From an uncultured Roseburia sp. (GTDB lineage Bacteria > Bacillota > Clostridia > Lachnospirales > Lachnospiraceae): 59,689 nt of DNA. A model generated the notes under the pieces. It saw only the letters and a list, made by a program, of their open reading frames with translations. It did not search any database and was not told where the DNA came from. The stretch lies in assembly GCA_930989305.1 (NCBI GenBank), contig CAKNLF010000001.1:1-59689 (forward strand), in the 5' to 3' direction. This document shows positions 1 through 9,418 of this stretch, in pieces (position 1 is the stretch's first letter; every line of letters begins with the position of its first letter). A program made the position numbers and the translations under genes.

Positions 1-37
1 TCCATGTCTTTATTATTATGAAATTTTATTTTTGCGA

Positions 38-73
38 AATTTATTATACGTCATCAATTTATTATACGTCATC
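38..73. repeat. Perfect 18-bp tandem duplication (two copies)
   Basis: Positions 38-55 and 56-73 are identical (aatttattatacgtcatc). Two copies are enough to be noticed but too few to assign a function. They lie just beyond the operon terminator. Confidence 0.8.
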
Positions 74-103
74 TAGCAGTTATATCTTCTGTTCTCGGTT
101 CTG

Positions 104-165
104 AAAAAAGAGTGTGATGTCAACAACTAACTTCGCTAGTTTGGAAAAATGGCTCACATCACACT
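104..165 (-). terminator. Intrinsic terminator of the glycan operon
   Basis: Perfect 10-bp arms (111-120 agtgtgatgt and 156-165 acatcacact) enclose a smaller inner stem (AACTA/TAGTT). Read on the minus strand, the hairpin is followed by CTTTTTTC. The orientation fits the end of the long minus-strand glycan operon, about 250 nt past the HAD phosphatase stop codon. Confidence 0.75.
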
Positions 166-416
166 GAAATATTCATTAAACTCACAAAATAGTATTCATC
201 AAAATCAGAAGAGCTTCACCAAAGGTTTTCTCCTTTATATAAGTAAATCAATCACAAATCAATAATATATTTTTACTGAATACATTTCCCCAAATAATGA
301 CTCCAAAATATTCAATCGATACAATGATTTAATTCTCAAATATACCAGACTATAGTATATAAAACTATTTTAAAAGCTACATATAAAAAATATGACTATT
401 TTAAAAAATATTTAAA

Positions 417-1061
417 TTATTTCAAAATCTTTTCCTTTAATTGTGAAACCGAGTCTACTAATATATGACTGTTACATATTAAATCATCCTTTTTTTTAAA
501 ACCAAATCCATAAGATACACCTACAAAATCAATTTTTATATTAAATGCACTTTTTTCGTCTAAGATAGTATCTCCTATCATCACAACATCGTTCGTTGTT
601 GAAATATGAAAATTATTTATTACCTTTAAAATTAAATCTTCCTTTTTAGAAATTCCCTCTGAAACTCCTGAAACCAGGTCAAAATATTGATCAACTTTTT
701 GATACTCTAACAATTTATCTATCTGTTCCTGAGTCTTCATTGTTGCAATCCCTGTAATAATTTTATTTTCTTTTAACTCCTTTAAAAAATCTATCATGCC
801 AAAATATAAAATAGACTTTTTATAGAACTCATTCACATAATAAGTTCTATACATTTGAGTTAATTTTCTAGCTTCTTCATCACTAATTTTGCAAATTTTT
901 TTAAACGATTGAAATACAGGTGGACCAATAAATTTAACTAATTCACTTTTGCTTAAAAGTTTCATTTTTTGTAAATTTAAGACATAATTTATGCATTCAC
1001 ATATCCCTTCCGACGTATCAAATAAAGTTCCATCAGCATCAAAAATCACACACTTATACAT
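417..1061 (-). CDS. HAD-superfamily phosphatase (phosphoglycolate-phosphatase-like)
   Basis: About 214 residues. Motif I is at the N-terminus (FDADGT, nucleophile D8, acid D10) and motif IV near residue 160 (GDTILDE), with a helical cap between them, as in HAD subfamily IA sugar-phosphate phosphatases. The start at 1061 is chosen because GGGAGAA lies 6 nt upstream and places motif I at the usual distance from the N-terminus; an open frame runs further upstream to 1148 without a good ribosome site. It is the last gene before the operon terminator. By context it probably dephosphorylates a sugar phosphate made by the aldolase/CMP-transferase genes beside it (inference); a housekeeping phosphatase role cannot be excluded. 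Low GC matches its neighbours. Confidence 0.85.
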   Translation of the reverse strand: MYKCVIFDADGTLFDTSEGICECINYVLNLQKMKLLSKSELVKFIGPPVFQSFKKICKISDEEARKLTQMYRTYYVNEFYKKSILYFGMIDFLKELKENKIITGIATMKTQEQIDKLLEYQKVDQYFDLVSGVSEGISKKEDLILKVINNFHISTTNDVVMIGDTILDEKSAFNIKIDFVGVSYGFGFKKKDDLICNSHILVDSVSQLKEKILK

Positions 1062-1347
1062 ATTTTTTCTCCCAAAATAAATACTTTTGTTAGTGGAGAC
1101 CGTAATTCTTGAAACTTGGCAATCAGGATTCCAGATGTTGGAAATCAAATTAATTTTGCCTAAGTAACGATCTTTTTGTATTGTTGTTATTTTACAATCC
1201 TTACTACATCGGTAGTGCGAAGCAGAATTTTAGCAATTGGTACAATACAAGTATTACTATATTAAGTAGAATTAAGAGTCGTCCAATACTTTTTCCTATT
1301 ACTGGAGCAAGAATATATAACCGTCCAAAACTTTCACGAAAATATTT
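1062..1347. other. Intergenic gap inside the operon, possible decayed sequence
   Basis: There is a gap of about 286 bp between the aldolase stop and the HAD start, unusual in an operon whose other gaps are below about 40 bp. On the minus strand a 40-odd-codon open stretch ending at 1204 reads as a hydrophobic segment, but it has no start codon or ribosome site. It may be the remains of a membrane-protein gene; nothing firmer can be said. Confidence 0.3.
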
Positions 1348-2946
1348 TTATATATACATTCTTGTAGTCACAAATTCAATATCTATTTTTTTTCCAAATT
1401 CTTCTAAAGCAGAATGTAAACCTATATTTTTATCCTTTAAAATATTTACCTTAATGATCCAGGATAGCTTGTCATCAAAATAATTATTGCTTATATCACT
1501 TGAATATCCATCAAATCCAGCCAGATATACTTTCTTTATTCCAAGAATACTCAACCATTTTATTAACATCAAACCGGAATTGTCCTTAACATTTTGAATT
1601 GAATTAAGCAATTTCATATAATCAATACGCAAAAAAACATCTAGACATTCCACATTAGAAGTAACAATAAATTTATGCTTTTTTTCCATATCCATCTGCC
1701 TGTATCTGCGGGCATTTCCTATAAATATATAGTCACTTTTTATGTCAGTATATTCAAAATTCACTGAAATAACAATAGGTTTTTCCTTATCGATAAAATC
1801 TTTAATTTTTCTTATCTCTTTTTCAATACTCTTTCCAGGTGCCAAAATCAAAATTTTATGATTTTTTAAAATTCTTTTTAGTTCTTCAAGATGTGTTTCA
1901 TCCAATTTCCCTCTTGACATATACTTTTCATATAATTGTTCAATATACGGTTTATCAAAATTATTTCTTTTTTCTCCATCCATTATTGCAAAGATTTGAT
2001 TCATATCATCAATTGATAATGTTTTTTTATTATCTAAATATGAGGCATAGTTCGGATGAGAATTGTATTTAGCAGATAAATAATTTTGCAATGAGTATCC
2101 CCAATTATTACAATTTTTAAAATCTGTTATAATTTCGTCAATAATATTCAACAAAGGCTTTAGCTGGTATCCTGTTTCAAAGTTATCATTTAATTCTTCT
2201 ATGAGTAGTTCCGTATTCAGATTACCCGCTCCTCTTCCCATTCCATATATACTAGAATCCAAAATTATATTTCTTTTACCACAAATATCAAGAAGTGTTT
2301 GTGCATTTGCATAGGCCATTTGCATATTATTATGCCCATGATAACCTATAACAATAGATGTATTTAATCTATTTTCTACTATATAATATAATCTTATTAA
2401 ATCTTTTCTCTTCATAATACCAAAACTATCAACAATATAAAATGCATAAGCTTCAATAGTATTACAAATATCTATAATTTTTAAAAATTCTTCACATGTA
2501 TAATTTAGTGAAACCATTGGTTGAACAAATACTTTATATCCTTTTTCTTTAATTTTTTTACAAATATCTAAAGCATTAACTGCATCTTTTTTATGAAAAG
2601 CAACTCTAATTCCATCAACAGATTTACCATCAAAATTTGGTAATTCTTCTACATTATACTCTCCATAATTCATCATACATACAAATATCTTTTCTTCTCT
2701 ATTCTTTGGAATAAATTTTGAAATCTGGTTTATATCATTAAACTTCGTCCTATTCTCATCATATTCAGAAATATTTTGTGTCAAAAAACCACATTCGACA
2801 ATATTTATATTAGCTTCCACTAAGCCTGCAGTGATTTTTTTTATATTATCTTTTCCAAAATACCATTCATTACAATATCCACCATCACGCAATGTGCAAT
2901 CTAATACATTAATAGATTTATTTTTAATTTTTAAAATATTCTCCAT
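1348..2946 (-). CDS. DRE-TIM (HMGL-like) aldolase fused to a DUF115/GT42-like domain
   Basis: About 532 residues in two parts. Residues ~12-300 are an HMGL-like TIM barrel: LDCTLRDGG (R20, D21) at the first strand and the metal-binding YHGHNN near 203-207, as in 4-hydroxy-2-oxovalerate aldolase and citramalate synthase relatives. Residues ~360-532 look Rossmann-like: LILAPGKS at the start, then SGLMLIKWLSILGIKKVYLA plus GFDGYS. That pattern resembles DUF115/Maf proteins and the GT42 sialyltransferase fold. The true start is the ATG at 2946 with AAGGTG upstream; the GTG at 2958 sits inside that ribosome site. It is 29 nt downstream of the KdsB-like gene. Likely role (inference): carbon-carbon bond chemistry on a 2-oxo acid or ulosonic acid for the surface glycan. 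The substrate is unknown. Confidence 0.7.
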   Translation of the reverse strand: MENILKIKNKSINVLDCTLRDGGYCNEWYFGKDNIKKITAGLVEANINIVECGFLTQNISEYDENRTKFNDINQISKFIPKNREEKIFVCMMNYGEYNVEELPNFDGKSVDGIRVAFHKKDAVNALDICKKIKEKGYKVFVQPMVSLNYTCEEFLKIIDICNTIEAYAFYIVDSFGIMKRKDLIRLYYIVENRLNTSIVIGYHGHNNMQMAYANAQTLLDICGKRNIILDSSIYGMGRGAGNLNTELLIEELNDNFETGYQLKPLLNIIDEIITDFKNCNNWGYSLQNYLSAKYNSHPNYASYLDNKKTLSIDDMNQIFAIMDGEKRNNFDKPYIEQLYEKYMSRGKLDETHLEELKRILKNHKILILAPGKSIEKEIRKIKDFIDKEKPIVISVNFEYTDIKSDYIFIGNARRYRQMDMEKKHKFIVTSNVECLDVFLRIDYMKLLNSIQNVKDNSGLMLIKWLSILGIKKVYLAGFDGYSSDISNNYFDDKLSWIIKVNILKDKNIGLHSALEEFGKKIDIEFVTTRMYI

Positions 2947-2975
2947 AATACTTTTCACCTTATAAAATATTAAAG

Positions 2976-3716
2976 TTATAATCTACTTTTCATAATCTTT
3001 CTAACTTTTTCTAGATCCTTTTCTGTATCTACAGCAACAGTATCAGAATTCACTTCTATATATTGAACTTTGTATCCATTTTCAATAAATCTTAAAATTT
3101 CTATATCCTCAATAGCTTCAATTTTTGCCTTTCCATACTTTTTTCCATATTCGCAATAAAATTTTAAAGCCTCTGGTTTAAATCCATATACACATACCTG
3201 TTTATAATAATCATATTTTAAGCTACCTTTGGGATACGGAGCTGTTGATCGAGTTAAATAAACTCCTATTCCATCTTTATTTGTAATTACTTTAGGTATC
3301 GTAAAATTAACAACATCTACTGGATTTTTTATTTTTGTCATCAAATTGCTAATTTGAAGATCTTTATTATCAAAAAATGGTAGTATAGCTGAACGTATTG
3401 TTTGAGGTTCCAACATCGGTTCATCTCCCTGAATATTTACATACAAATCAGCTTTTATTTTTTCTGCAACTTCTCCAACACGGTCTGTCCCTGTTTTATG
3501 CATATTAGAGGTCATTATTACGTTAATACTATTTTCTAAACAACTCTCATATATTCTTTCATCATCTGTAGCCACATACACTTCATCGAGTTCATCAACC
3601 TTAAGGCATTGGCTATACACCCACCAAATCATTGGCTTACCACAAATATCCGCTAATGGTTTTCCAGGAAATCTTGATGATTGATATCTTGCTGGTATTA
3701 CACCTATAATTTTCAT
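2976..3716 (-). CDS. kdsB: 3-deoxy-manno-octulosonate cytidylyltransferase family (CMP-sugar synthetase)
   Basis: 246 residues, full length for KdsB. Family motifs are in order: IPARYQSSRFPGKPL at 7-21 (CTP binding), a GTDRVGE segment, QGDEP (acidic metal site), RSTAPYP, VYGFKPEAL, and a C-terminal DTEKDLE. The family transfers CMP from CTP to the anomeric hydroxyl of KDO or a close 2-keto sugar. The ATG at 3716 has GAGG 7 nt upstream and overlaps the preceding glycosyltransferase stop by 4 nt. KDO is a Gram-negative LPS sugar, so in this Gram-positive context the product is probably a CMP-activated KDO-like acid for a capsule or wall polymer (inference). No kdsA is visible in the window; the neighbouring aldolase could supply the acid. 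Confidence 0.9.
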   Translation of the reverse strand: MKIIGVIPARYQSSRFPGKPLADICGKPMIWWVYSQCLKVDELDEVYVATDDERIYESCLENSINVIMTSNMHKTGTDRVGEVAEKIKADLYVNIQGDEPMLEPQTIRSAILPFFDNKDLQISNLMTKIKNPVDVVNFTIPKVITNKDGIGVYLTRSTAPYPKGSLKYDYYKQVCVYGFKPEALKFYCEYGKKYGKAKIEAIEDIEILRFIENGYKVQYIEVNSDTVAVDTEKDLEKVRKIMKSRL

Positions 3717-4732
3717 TTTTTTACCTCACATTTCTCTTTAAAATCGCTTGATACATTATAGTATTCATCATCTTCCGGATAAGGCAATTTTATGTTTTCC
3801 TCTCCAAAAGTATCTGCCAGAACTTTTATACATTTATCTTTTTTTTTCGTTGAAAAGTTTACTTGTATAATATTTCTAGTCCAATACCGTGCATATCTAT
3901 TTTTCCATTCAATAAAATTATTTTTGTATACACAATATAAATTTGAATATTTCAAAAATTTTTCAGCTAAAGTAAATGCAACTTTCATATCTTTTATATT
4001 TTTTAAATATGATTTATATTTCTTTTCCCCTATAACAGATTCGGATGACTGAACATAATAATATGTTGCATTAGGAACATTTATAATCTTATTGATTTTA
4101 GAAAGGAATACTGCACTAAATACAAAATCTTCGGTCATAACAAAATGTACTGAATTATCAGACAGAAATTTTTCATGTAACTTCCATATCTTGGTATTAT
4201 AAATTTTATTCCAAATAACATGAAAAGAATAACATCTACCCTCTTGTTTCCAAAAAGCTTCATATGCATTAATATTTTTATATCCATAAGGATATTCAAA
4301 ACATTTGTTCTGTATATAGCGATATCCATTTTCACATTCTAATACTATCTGCCCCACTGCAACATCAGCATCATTATCTTCAGCATATTGAACTAACTTA
4401 TTAAAATAATTTTTTGAAATATAATCATCACTATCTACAAAGCCAAAATATTTCCCCTTGATTTGCTTTAGCGCAGTAATTCGTGCCGAATATAGACCTT
4501 GATTTTTTTTATGACGTATTAAATGTATTTCTGAATGATTCTTTGTTAATCTATATATTTCAATAAAATTTTTATAATGTGATCCATCATCGACTAAAAT
4601 AATCTCAAATTTAACCTTTGTATTACAGAGTATACTCTTTAAACACCGATCCAATTTGTATAAAGGAGTATTATAAAATGGAATAATTATTGAAATAATT
4701 GGATTACTATCACCGTCTTTTATTTTTTTCAT
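3713..4732 (-). CDS. Family 2 glycosyltransferase
   Basis: 339 residues. A GT-A fold is evident: ISIIIPFYNT at 13-22, EIILVDDGS at 43-51 and the metal-binding FVDSDDY at 98-104. The C-terminal two thirds is rich in aromatic residues, as in capsule GT2 enzymes that handle lipid-linked acceptors. There is no membrane segment, so it is cytosolic or membrane-associated. The ATG lies 12 nt below the stop of the large fusion gene with only a weak ribosome site, which suggests translational coupling. Its N-terminal domain resembles the GT2 domain of that neighbour. Sugar and linkage cannot be read from sequence. Confidence 0.88.
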   Translation of the reverse strand: MKKIKDGDSNPIISIIIPFYNTPLYKLDRCLKSILCNTKVKFEIILVDDGSHYKNFIEIYRLTKNHSEIHLIRHKKNQGLYSARITALKQIKGKYFGFVDSDDYISKNYFNKLVQYAEDNDADVAVGQIVLECENGYRYIQNKCFEYPYGYKNINAYEAFWKQEGRCYSFHVIWNKIYNTKIWKLHEKFLSDNSVHFVMTEDFVFSAVFLSKINKIINVPNATYYYVQSSESVIGEKKYKSYLKNIKDMKVAFTLAEKFLKYSNLYCVYKNNFIEWKNRYARYWTRNIIQVNFSTKKKDKCIKVLADTFGEENIKLPYPEDDEYYNVSSDFKEKCEVKK

Positions 4733-4744
4733 TTTCTTTATTCA

Positions 4745-7700
4745 CTATAGATTACACTCAAAACTAATTTTTGTATATTTCAGGACTTTTTCTATTGTTA
4801 TTGATTTAATATTTTTTTCAAATTGTTTATTTACATAGAAAATCATATCTGGTTTTTTAATAGAACTATCATTGCCTTTATATATTATTCTTTTTGGAAT
4901 ATCTACAATATCTGTAATTTTTGTTTGGGATATTATTATATCTTCTGTTGAATATTTTAATGCTTCATTATTATAATAATTTCCTAAAAACAAAACTTTT
5001 TTTGTATTATTAAAATTTTTCAATTTAGTATCATCAATAAATTTAATATTGCTATCACATAAATAGTTCAAAATCAAATTAAGTTGTGTAACATTTCCCC
5101 CCTTACATATAAATAATCTATCATCAGAAAGTTTATTGACGATTTTAGCAATAACATAATATAAATCAAAATATCTCCAGGTAATCTCTATTTCAGGATT
5201 AAAATATATAACATTTTCAATATATTCACCTAAGTTAAATACAGACATAGAATTTGCAGTAATACCCATCTTATAGTTATTATCAATTATTACTGGTAAG
5301 AATTCTGATAGAACTTTAGATCCTAATACAATACAATCAGGAAATAGAGCTTTATAATCTGAATAGGTATCATCTGGATGTGGTTTTACCACTAACTTAG
5401 TATTTTCTGGTTTAAAATAATCAACTAATGATAAATACAAATTATTTTGGTCTACTTTTGACATTTTCTTAAATGCATACATCTGTTGTGTTAATAATAA
5501 TGTCAATTGCTCATTTGGAGGAATTGTTAATGATTTAACACCAAAAACATCAAAAATTAAGCTCTTATCATGATCCTCCAATTTCCGCATCATTCTCATT
5601 ACATCTAAATCAACAGCATTACTAGGCAATTTTACTTCTGGTTTTTGCGCTGAAAATTTCATGAAAATTTTTTTAATATTAGGATTTTTTCCATTAATCG
5701 GAAATCTTTCTGAAAAACTAATTTTTGCATGTGTAAAAAGGCGCTTATTATTATTTTTAGTAATTTCTGTATGTGTAAAAATCCCAGCTGCATCTTCAAA
5801 ATAATTATATTTTATTTTTTTATAAATAAAATAATTACCAATAATTTCAACATCCGAAGATAAATAATAATCGTGAAATCCATGTATATCAAAAGGTAAC
5901 CTTTGTTCTAACATATTAAAAACTTCTTTTTCTACATTTTCCCAATCTTTTGAAGAGTATGAATCCACTTTAGAATCTTTATCTTTGAAATAATCGTTAA
6001 AGAAAGAATCATCCCACAAAAAAACATTATCGCCAAAAATGCCGCTTTTTAATAAACGAGGATATAATTCCGCTCTATATTTTGACAAGAAAACAACCGC
6101 TTCTCTATCTTTATTATAAACTAGCTTATGCACTATACAACACAACAGCTGATAACTTGACAATATATAGTAAAAAGACATTTTTCTTTTGTTGATTAAT
6201 TTGCCATTAATAACTATTTTCTCATCTTTTTTTTTTAAGACTCTTTGTAATTTTGTGCTAATTACTTGTGGTTCAAAAAAAGTATAATAAAAAATTCTCT
6301 TCCACCTTGAAAGTTTCTGGATGTTTAATGGTATATTCCTATTTTCAGGGTATATTACATCATCTGTATTTTGCAAGGAAGGTGAAAAATTATCCTGTGT
6401 TTTTTTATTATTATCTTTATTTACATTTTTCACTATATTAGTTGCTTTCTTAGAACTTGTTGGGCGATAAAACGAAAAATATTTTACATCATTTAACCAA
6501 ATTTCTGACAAAGGTTTTTCAACAAATCCTTCCATCATATCATCATCAAAAGTAATTTCGGAAAATACATGTAAATCTCTTGGTTTAACTTTAGACATCA
6601 ACCATTCATGGGCAAAGGAAACATCAAAATTTTCAAAATACATAAGTTTTAAATACCTATTAAATTTGTTCAAAAAATCAATGCAGAAATCTTCCATCCC
6701 TCTATGAATTGTTTGCATTATATAACGCCCCATTTTTCGCATTTCCTTATCCTCAAATATAGGAATTATTTTCCCATTCTCTTCCTTATATCCGACGCAC
6801 GAAGGATGTGTATCAGACTGAAGTACTTCTCTTTGTCTACCAATAATTGTAGGAACAAAATTATAAAATGAAAATATTTTAAATTTTCTATCACGTGATA
6901 GTCTATGCCATGTATCTTTGATCGTATGAATATAAAATGCATCTATTTTTATTCCTAATAAATCACTCAACACAGCCTGGCCTCTACCGCTATACCCTAT
7001 GTCAAACATTGCTTCATGTTTACCAATAAAATTCTCAAAATACTTTTTCATTTTATTACGATAAATATTAATGTTATCTTCTTTAAGATATTTCTTAATT
7101 ATCACTTGTGAAAAAGCCAAATATTCTTCTCTGTTTTTAAATTTTGCATCTAATATAATACCATCATCTCTCATTTCTCTTTCAAAATCATGATCAAAAG
7201 CAATAGGTATCAATTCATGCATATTTTCTAAAAACTCTCTGGGAGTATATAATTTAATATTAACCCATTCATCTAACATGAAAAAATCTTCTTTTCTTGA
7301 CACTACTAACGGTAACATTGCTTTTCTAGATAAATATAAGTAATTAGATTCCGGTGCTTCACTATCAATTTTTTTCAAATGTTCATAAATAATTTTAGTA
7401 GCATAACCATCTCTTGCAACAAAATGTATTTTCCTATATTTTTTTTCTTTTGCATTTTGTAATAACCAGTACGCAATAGCAAAATTATGCATACCTAATG
7501 CAAAATATCCGATAAAATATGGATCTATATTAAAATCTGTATTTTCATCAAATCCTAAAAAGGGATTATCAAAAAATTTATTTGCTACAATGGCACACAT
7601 GCATCTGATACCAAACTGATTGTATGCATACTTATATCTTACCCAGTTTCCAGGAATTTCCTTTAATATCATATCCATAATATGGCTTCTTTTATGAGGA

Positions 7701-9400
7701 GGAATTTTATTTTCAAAACATTCTATTGCTTTTGGAATAAAAAATGTTTTTAGCCCTTTTTCTCTTGCAGCTACTATATCGGATTTCCATGTATCACCAA
7801 TATGCAGTATTCTTTCGGGTCTAACATTTATCTTATGAGCAACGTAATCAAATAGACTTCCTGTTGACTTTACTAATCCAATCTCACTTGATAAATATAT
7901 TTCATCAAAAAATGTATAACCATTTTTTTGTAATATCTGCTGAATAGTTTTTTTATCCAGATAAATATCCGATATACATATAACTTTTTTATTTGCACTA
8001 ATTGCTAAATTATATAATGATTGAACACTTTTTCTTGGCTCTGAAAATTCAATTTCTAGCTGAACTTCTTTCATTTCCATTTGTTCAATTACGGTTTTTG
8101 AAATATCATAATTTTGAGAAATATAATCATAAATATCATGTAATCGTATTTCTTCTAATTGTGGATATTTTTGCTTATTAATTCTACGCACTTGTATCTC
8201 TGCATCTTCTCGTATTTTAGAAAATTCAGAAAATGGTCTTTCAGAACATATGCTTTCAAAATATGGATTTAATAAAGTAAACAAATCGCTGGGTTTATAA
8301 AACGGTCTTAGAATCAATGTGTCAAATATATCGAAACTAATTATTTCATGTTGAGAATATAAAATAGATTTTTTTATATCTTCATATCGGTTATCAATTC
8401 CTTCTTTTCTCATAAAATAACTATCTTTTTGTAAGACATCTTTTACTTCTCCATACATTTCTTCAATTAATTTTACTGTTTCTTCTTTTTCTTCTATTTT
8501 ACTCGTACTACCCCATACTTTTTCAATATCATCTCTTCTATGTTTACCTTTATACTTTTCCAATTCTACTTCTGCTATTCCATACCAGTTTGTTTTTTTA
8601 TAATATTTTTTTAAAAAGTCTATTACATACACTTTGCTTTTTGAATGTTTTAAATAAGTAGATGCAGAATTTCCAACCCCTGTACAACTTGTTTTGTGTC
8701 GCACATAATGATAAGAATTAATATTTGTATGAACATATTTTTGAGCTTTACTAATTAATATGTTTCCATATAAAAAATCTTCTAAATAAGTAACATTATA
8801 ATCAACTTTTATAAAATCTAAATAGCATTTGTCCCATAACTCCTTTTTATAGAGCTTATTCCACATAAACCACCAATTAGACGTCAAAAAACAGGTATCT
8901 AAAAAAGTTTGAATTACTTTATCACCTTCCAATTTTAAATTACTTAATAAATGATTTTGCACCCATGTACACTTTACGTTTCTATCCTCTATATCTTCTA
9001 TAAAATCAGAAACAACAATATCTGCATTTTCTTTTTTGGAGCACTCTAACAAACTACGATAATAGTCTACCTCTACATAATCATCACTATCTAAACATGC
9101 GATATATTCTCCATTTGCTTTTTCGTATCCACGTAATCTTGCCTTAAAAAGACCTTGATTTTTATCATTTTTCACATATATAATTCTAGAATCTTTTTTC
9201 ATATATTCTTTAATTATTTCTTCAGACCCATCTGTTGATCCATCATTAACAATAATTATTTCAATTTTCTTATACGTCTGATTACAAACACTTTCAAAAC
9301 ATTTTTTTAAATATAATTCTGTATTGTATACAGGAATTAAAATAGATATAAGCGGTGTATTTTCCCCATAAAATTCATTATTGTTTAAAACTTTATCCAT
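4745..9400 (-). CDS. Four-domain glycan protein: GT2 - HAD - FLARDG domain - GT52/polysialyltransferase-like
   Basis: 1551 residues; the AAGGAG ribosome site 8 nt before the ATG supports the start. (1) Residues ~14-330: GT2, with ISILIPVYNTE, IIVNDGSTDGS and CLDSDDY. (2) ~353-570: HAD-like domain opening ISFDIFDTLI (~355) and closing HIGDTWKSD (~537), of the COG5610-like kind. (3) ~570-1000: a domain with FVARDG (~661), YLYLSRKAMLPL and MFDIGYSGRGQ (~800), shared with two other proteins of this operon and of unknown function. (4) ~1072-1551: FYYILSSYQLL, then VKPHPDD (~1338) and ITANSMSVFNLGEY, resembling GT52/polysialyltransferase-type enzymes that use CMP-sugars. A CMP-sugar synthetase is encoded two genes downstream, so the last domain may use that product (inference). 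Codon use is strongly AT-biased. Confidence 0.8.
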   Translation of the reverse strand: MDKVLNNNEFYGENTPLISILIPVYNTELYLKKCFESVCNQTYKKIEIIIVNDGSTDGSEEIIKEYMKKDSRIIYVKNDKNQGLFKARLRGYEKANGEYIACLDSDDYVEVDYYRSLLECSKKENADIVVSDFIEDIEDRNVKCTWVQNHLLSNLKLEGDKVIQTFLDTCFLTSNWWFMWNKLYKKELWDKCYLDFIKVDYNVTYLEDFLYGNILISKAQKYVHTNINSYHYVRHKTSCTGVGNSASTYLKHSKSKVYVIDFLKKYYKKTNWYGIAEVELEKYKGKHRRDDIEKVWGSTSKIEEKEETVKLIEEMYGEVKDVLQKDSYFMRKEGIDNRYEDIKKSILYSQHEIISFDIFDTLILRPFYKPSDLFTLLNPYFESICSERPFSEFSKIREDAEIQVRRINKQKYPQLEEIRLHDIYDYISQNYDISKTVIEQMEMKEVQLEIEFSEPRKSVQSLYNLAISANKKVICISDIYLDKKTIQQILQKNGYTFFDEIYLSSEIGLVKSTGSLFDYVAHKINVRPERILHIGDTWKSDIVAAREKGLKTFFIPKAIECFENKIPPHKRSHIMDMILKEIPGNWVRYKYAYNQFGIRCMCAIVANKFFDNPFLGFDENTDFNIDPYFIGYFALGMHNFAIAYWLLQNAKEKKYRKIHFVARDGYATKIIYEHLKKIDSEAPESNYLYLSRKAMLPLVVSRKEDFFMLDEWVNIKLYTPREFLENMHELIPIAFDHDFEREMRDDGIILDAKFKNREEYLAFSQVIIKKYLKEDNINIYRNKMKKYFENFIGKHEAMFDIGYSGRGQAVLSDLLGIKIDAFYIHTIKDTWHRLSRDRKFKIFSFYNFVPTIIGRQREVLQSDTHPSCVGYKEENGKIIPIFEDKEMRKMGRYIMQTIHRGMEDFCIDFLNKFNRYLKLMYFENFDVSFAHEWLMSKVKPRDLHVFSEITFDDDMMEGFVEKPLSEIWLNDVKYFSFYRPTSSKKATNIVKNVNKDNNKKTQDNFSPSLQNTDDVIYPENRNIPLNIQKLSRWKRIFYYTFFEPQVISTKLQRVLKKKDEKIVINGKLINKRKMSFYYILSSYQLLCCIVHKLVYNKDREAVVFLSKYRAELYPRLLKSGIFGDNVFLWDDSFFNDYFKDKDSKVDSYSSKDWENVEKEVFNMLEQRLPFDIHGFHDYYLSSDVEIIGNYFIYKKIKYNYFEDAAGIFTHTEITKNNNKRLFTHAKISFSERFPINGKNPNIKKIFMKFSAQKPEVKLPSNAVDLDVMRMMRKLEDHDKSLIFDVFGVKSLTIPPNEQLTLLLTQQMYAFKKMSKVDQNNLYLSLVDYFKPENTKLVVKPHPDDTYSDYKALFPDCIVLGSKVLSEFLPVIIDNNYKMGITANSMSVFNLGEYIENVIYFNPEIEITWRYFDLYYVIAKIVNKLSDDRLFICKGGNVTQLNLILNYLCDSNIKFIDDTKLKNFNNTKKVLFLGNYYNNEALKYSTEDIIISQTKITDIVDIPKRIIYKGNDSSIKKPDMIFYVNKQFEKNIKSITIEKVLKYTKISFECNL

Positions 9401-9418
9401 TTCTTTTCTCCTTTATCT

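Larger units (their letters stand above)
1..416. other. AT-rich intergenic end of the glycan operon
   Basis: No gene is seen here. The stretch holds an 18-bp tandem duplication (38-73) and a minus-strand terminator (104-165). The rest (166-416) is featureless AT-rich DNA downstream of the HAD phosphatase stop codon. Nothing resembling an insertion-sequence end or a tRNA was found. Confidence 0.6.

Noticed and set aside
1181-1483. 100-codon plus-strand frame
   Set aside because: It runs into the antisense of the aldolase gene, has no ribosome site, and its AT-rich translation has no family features.
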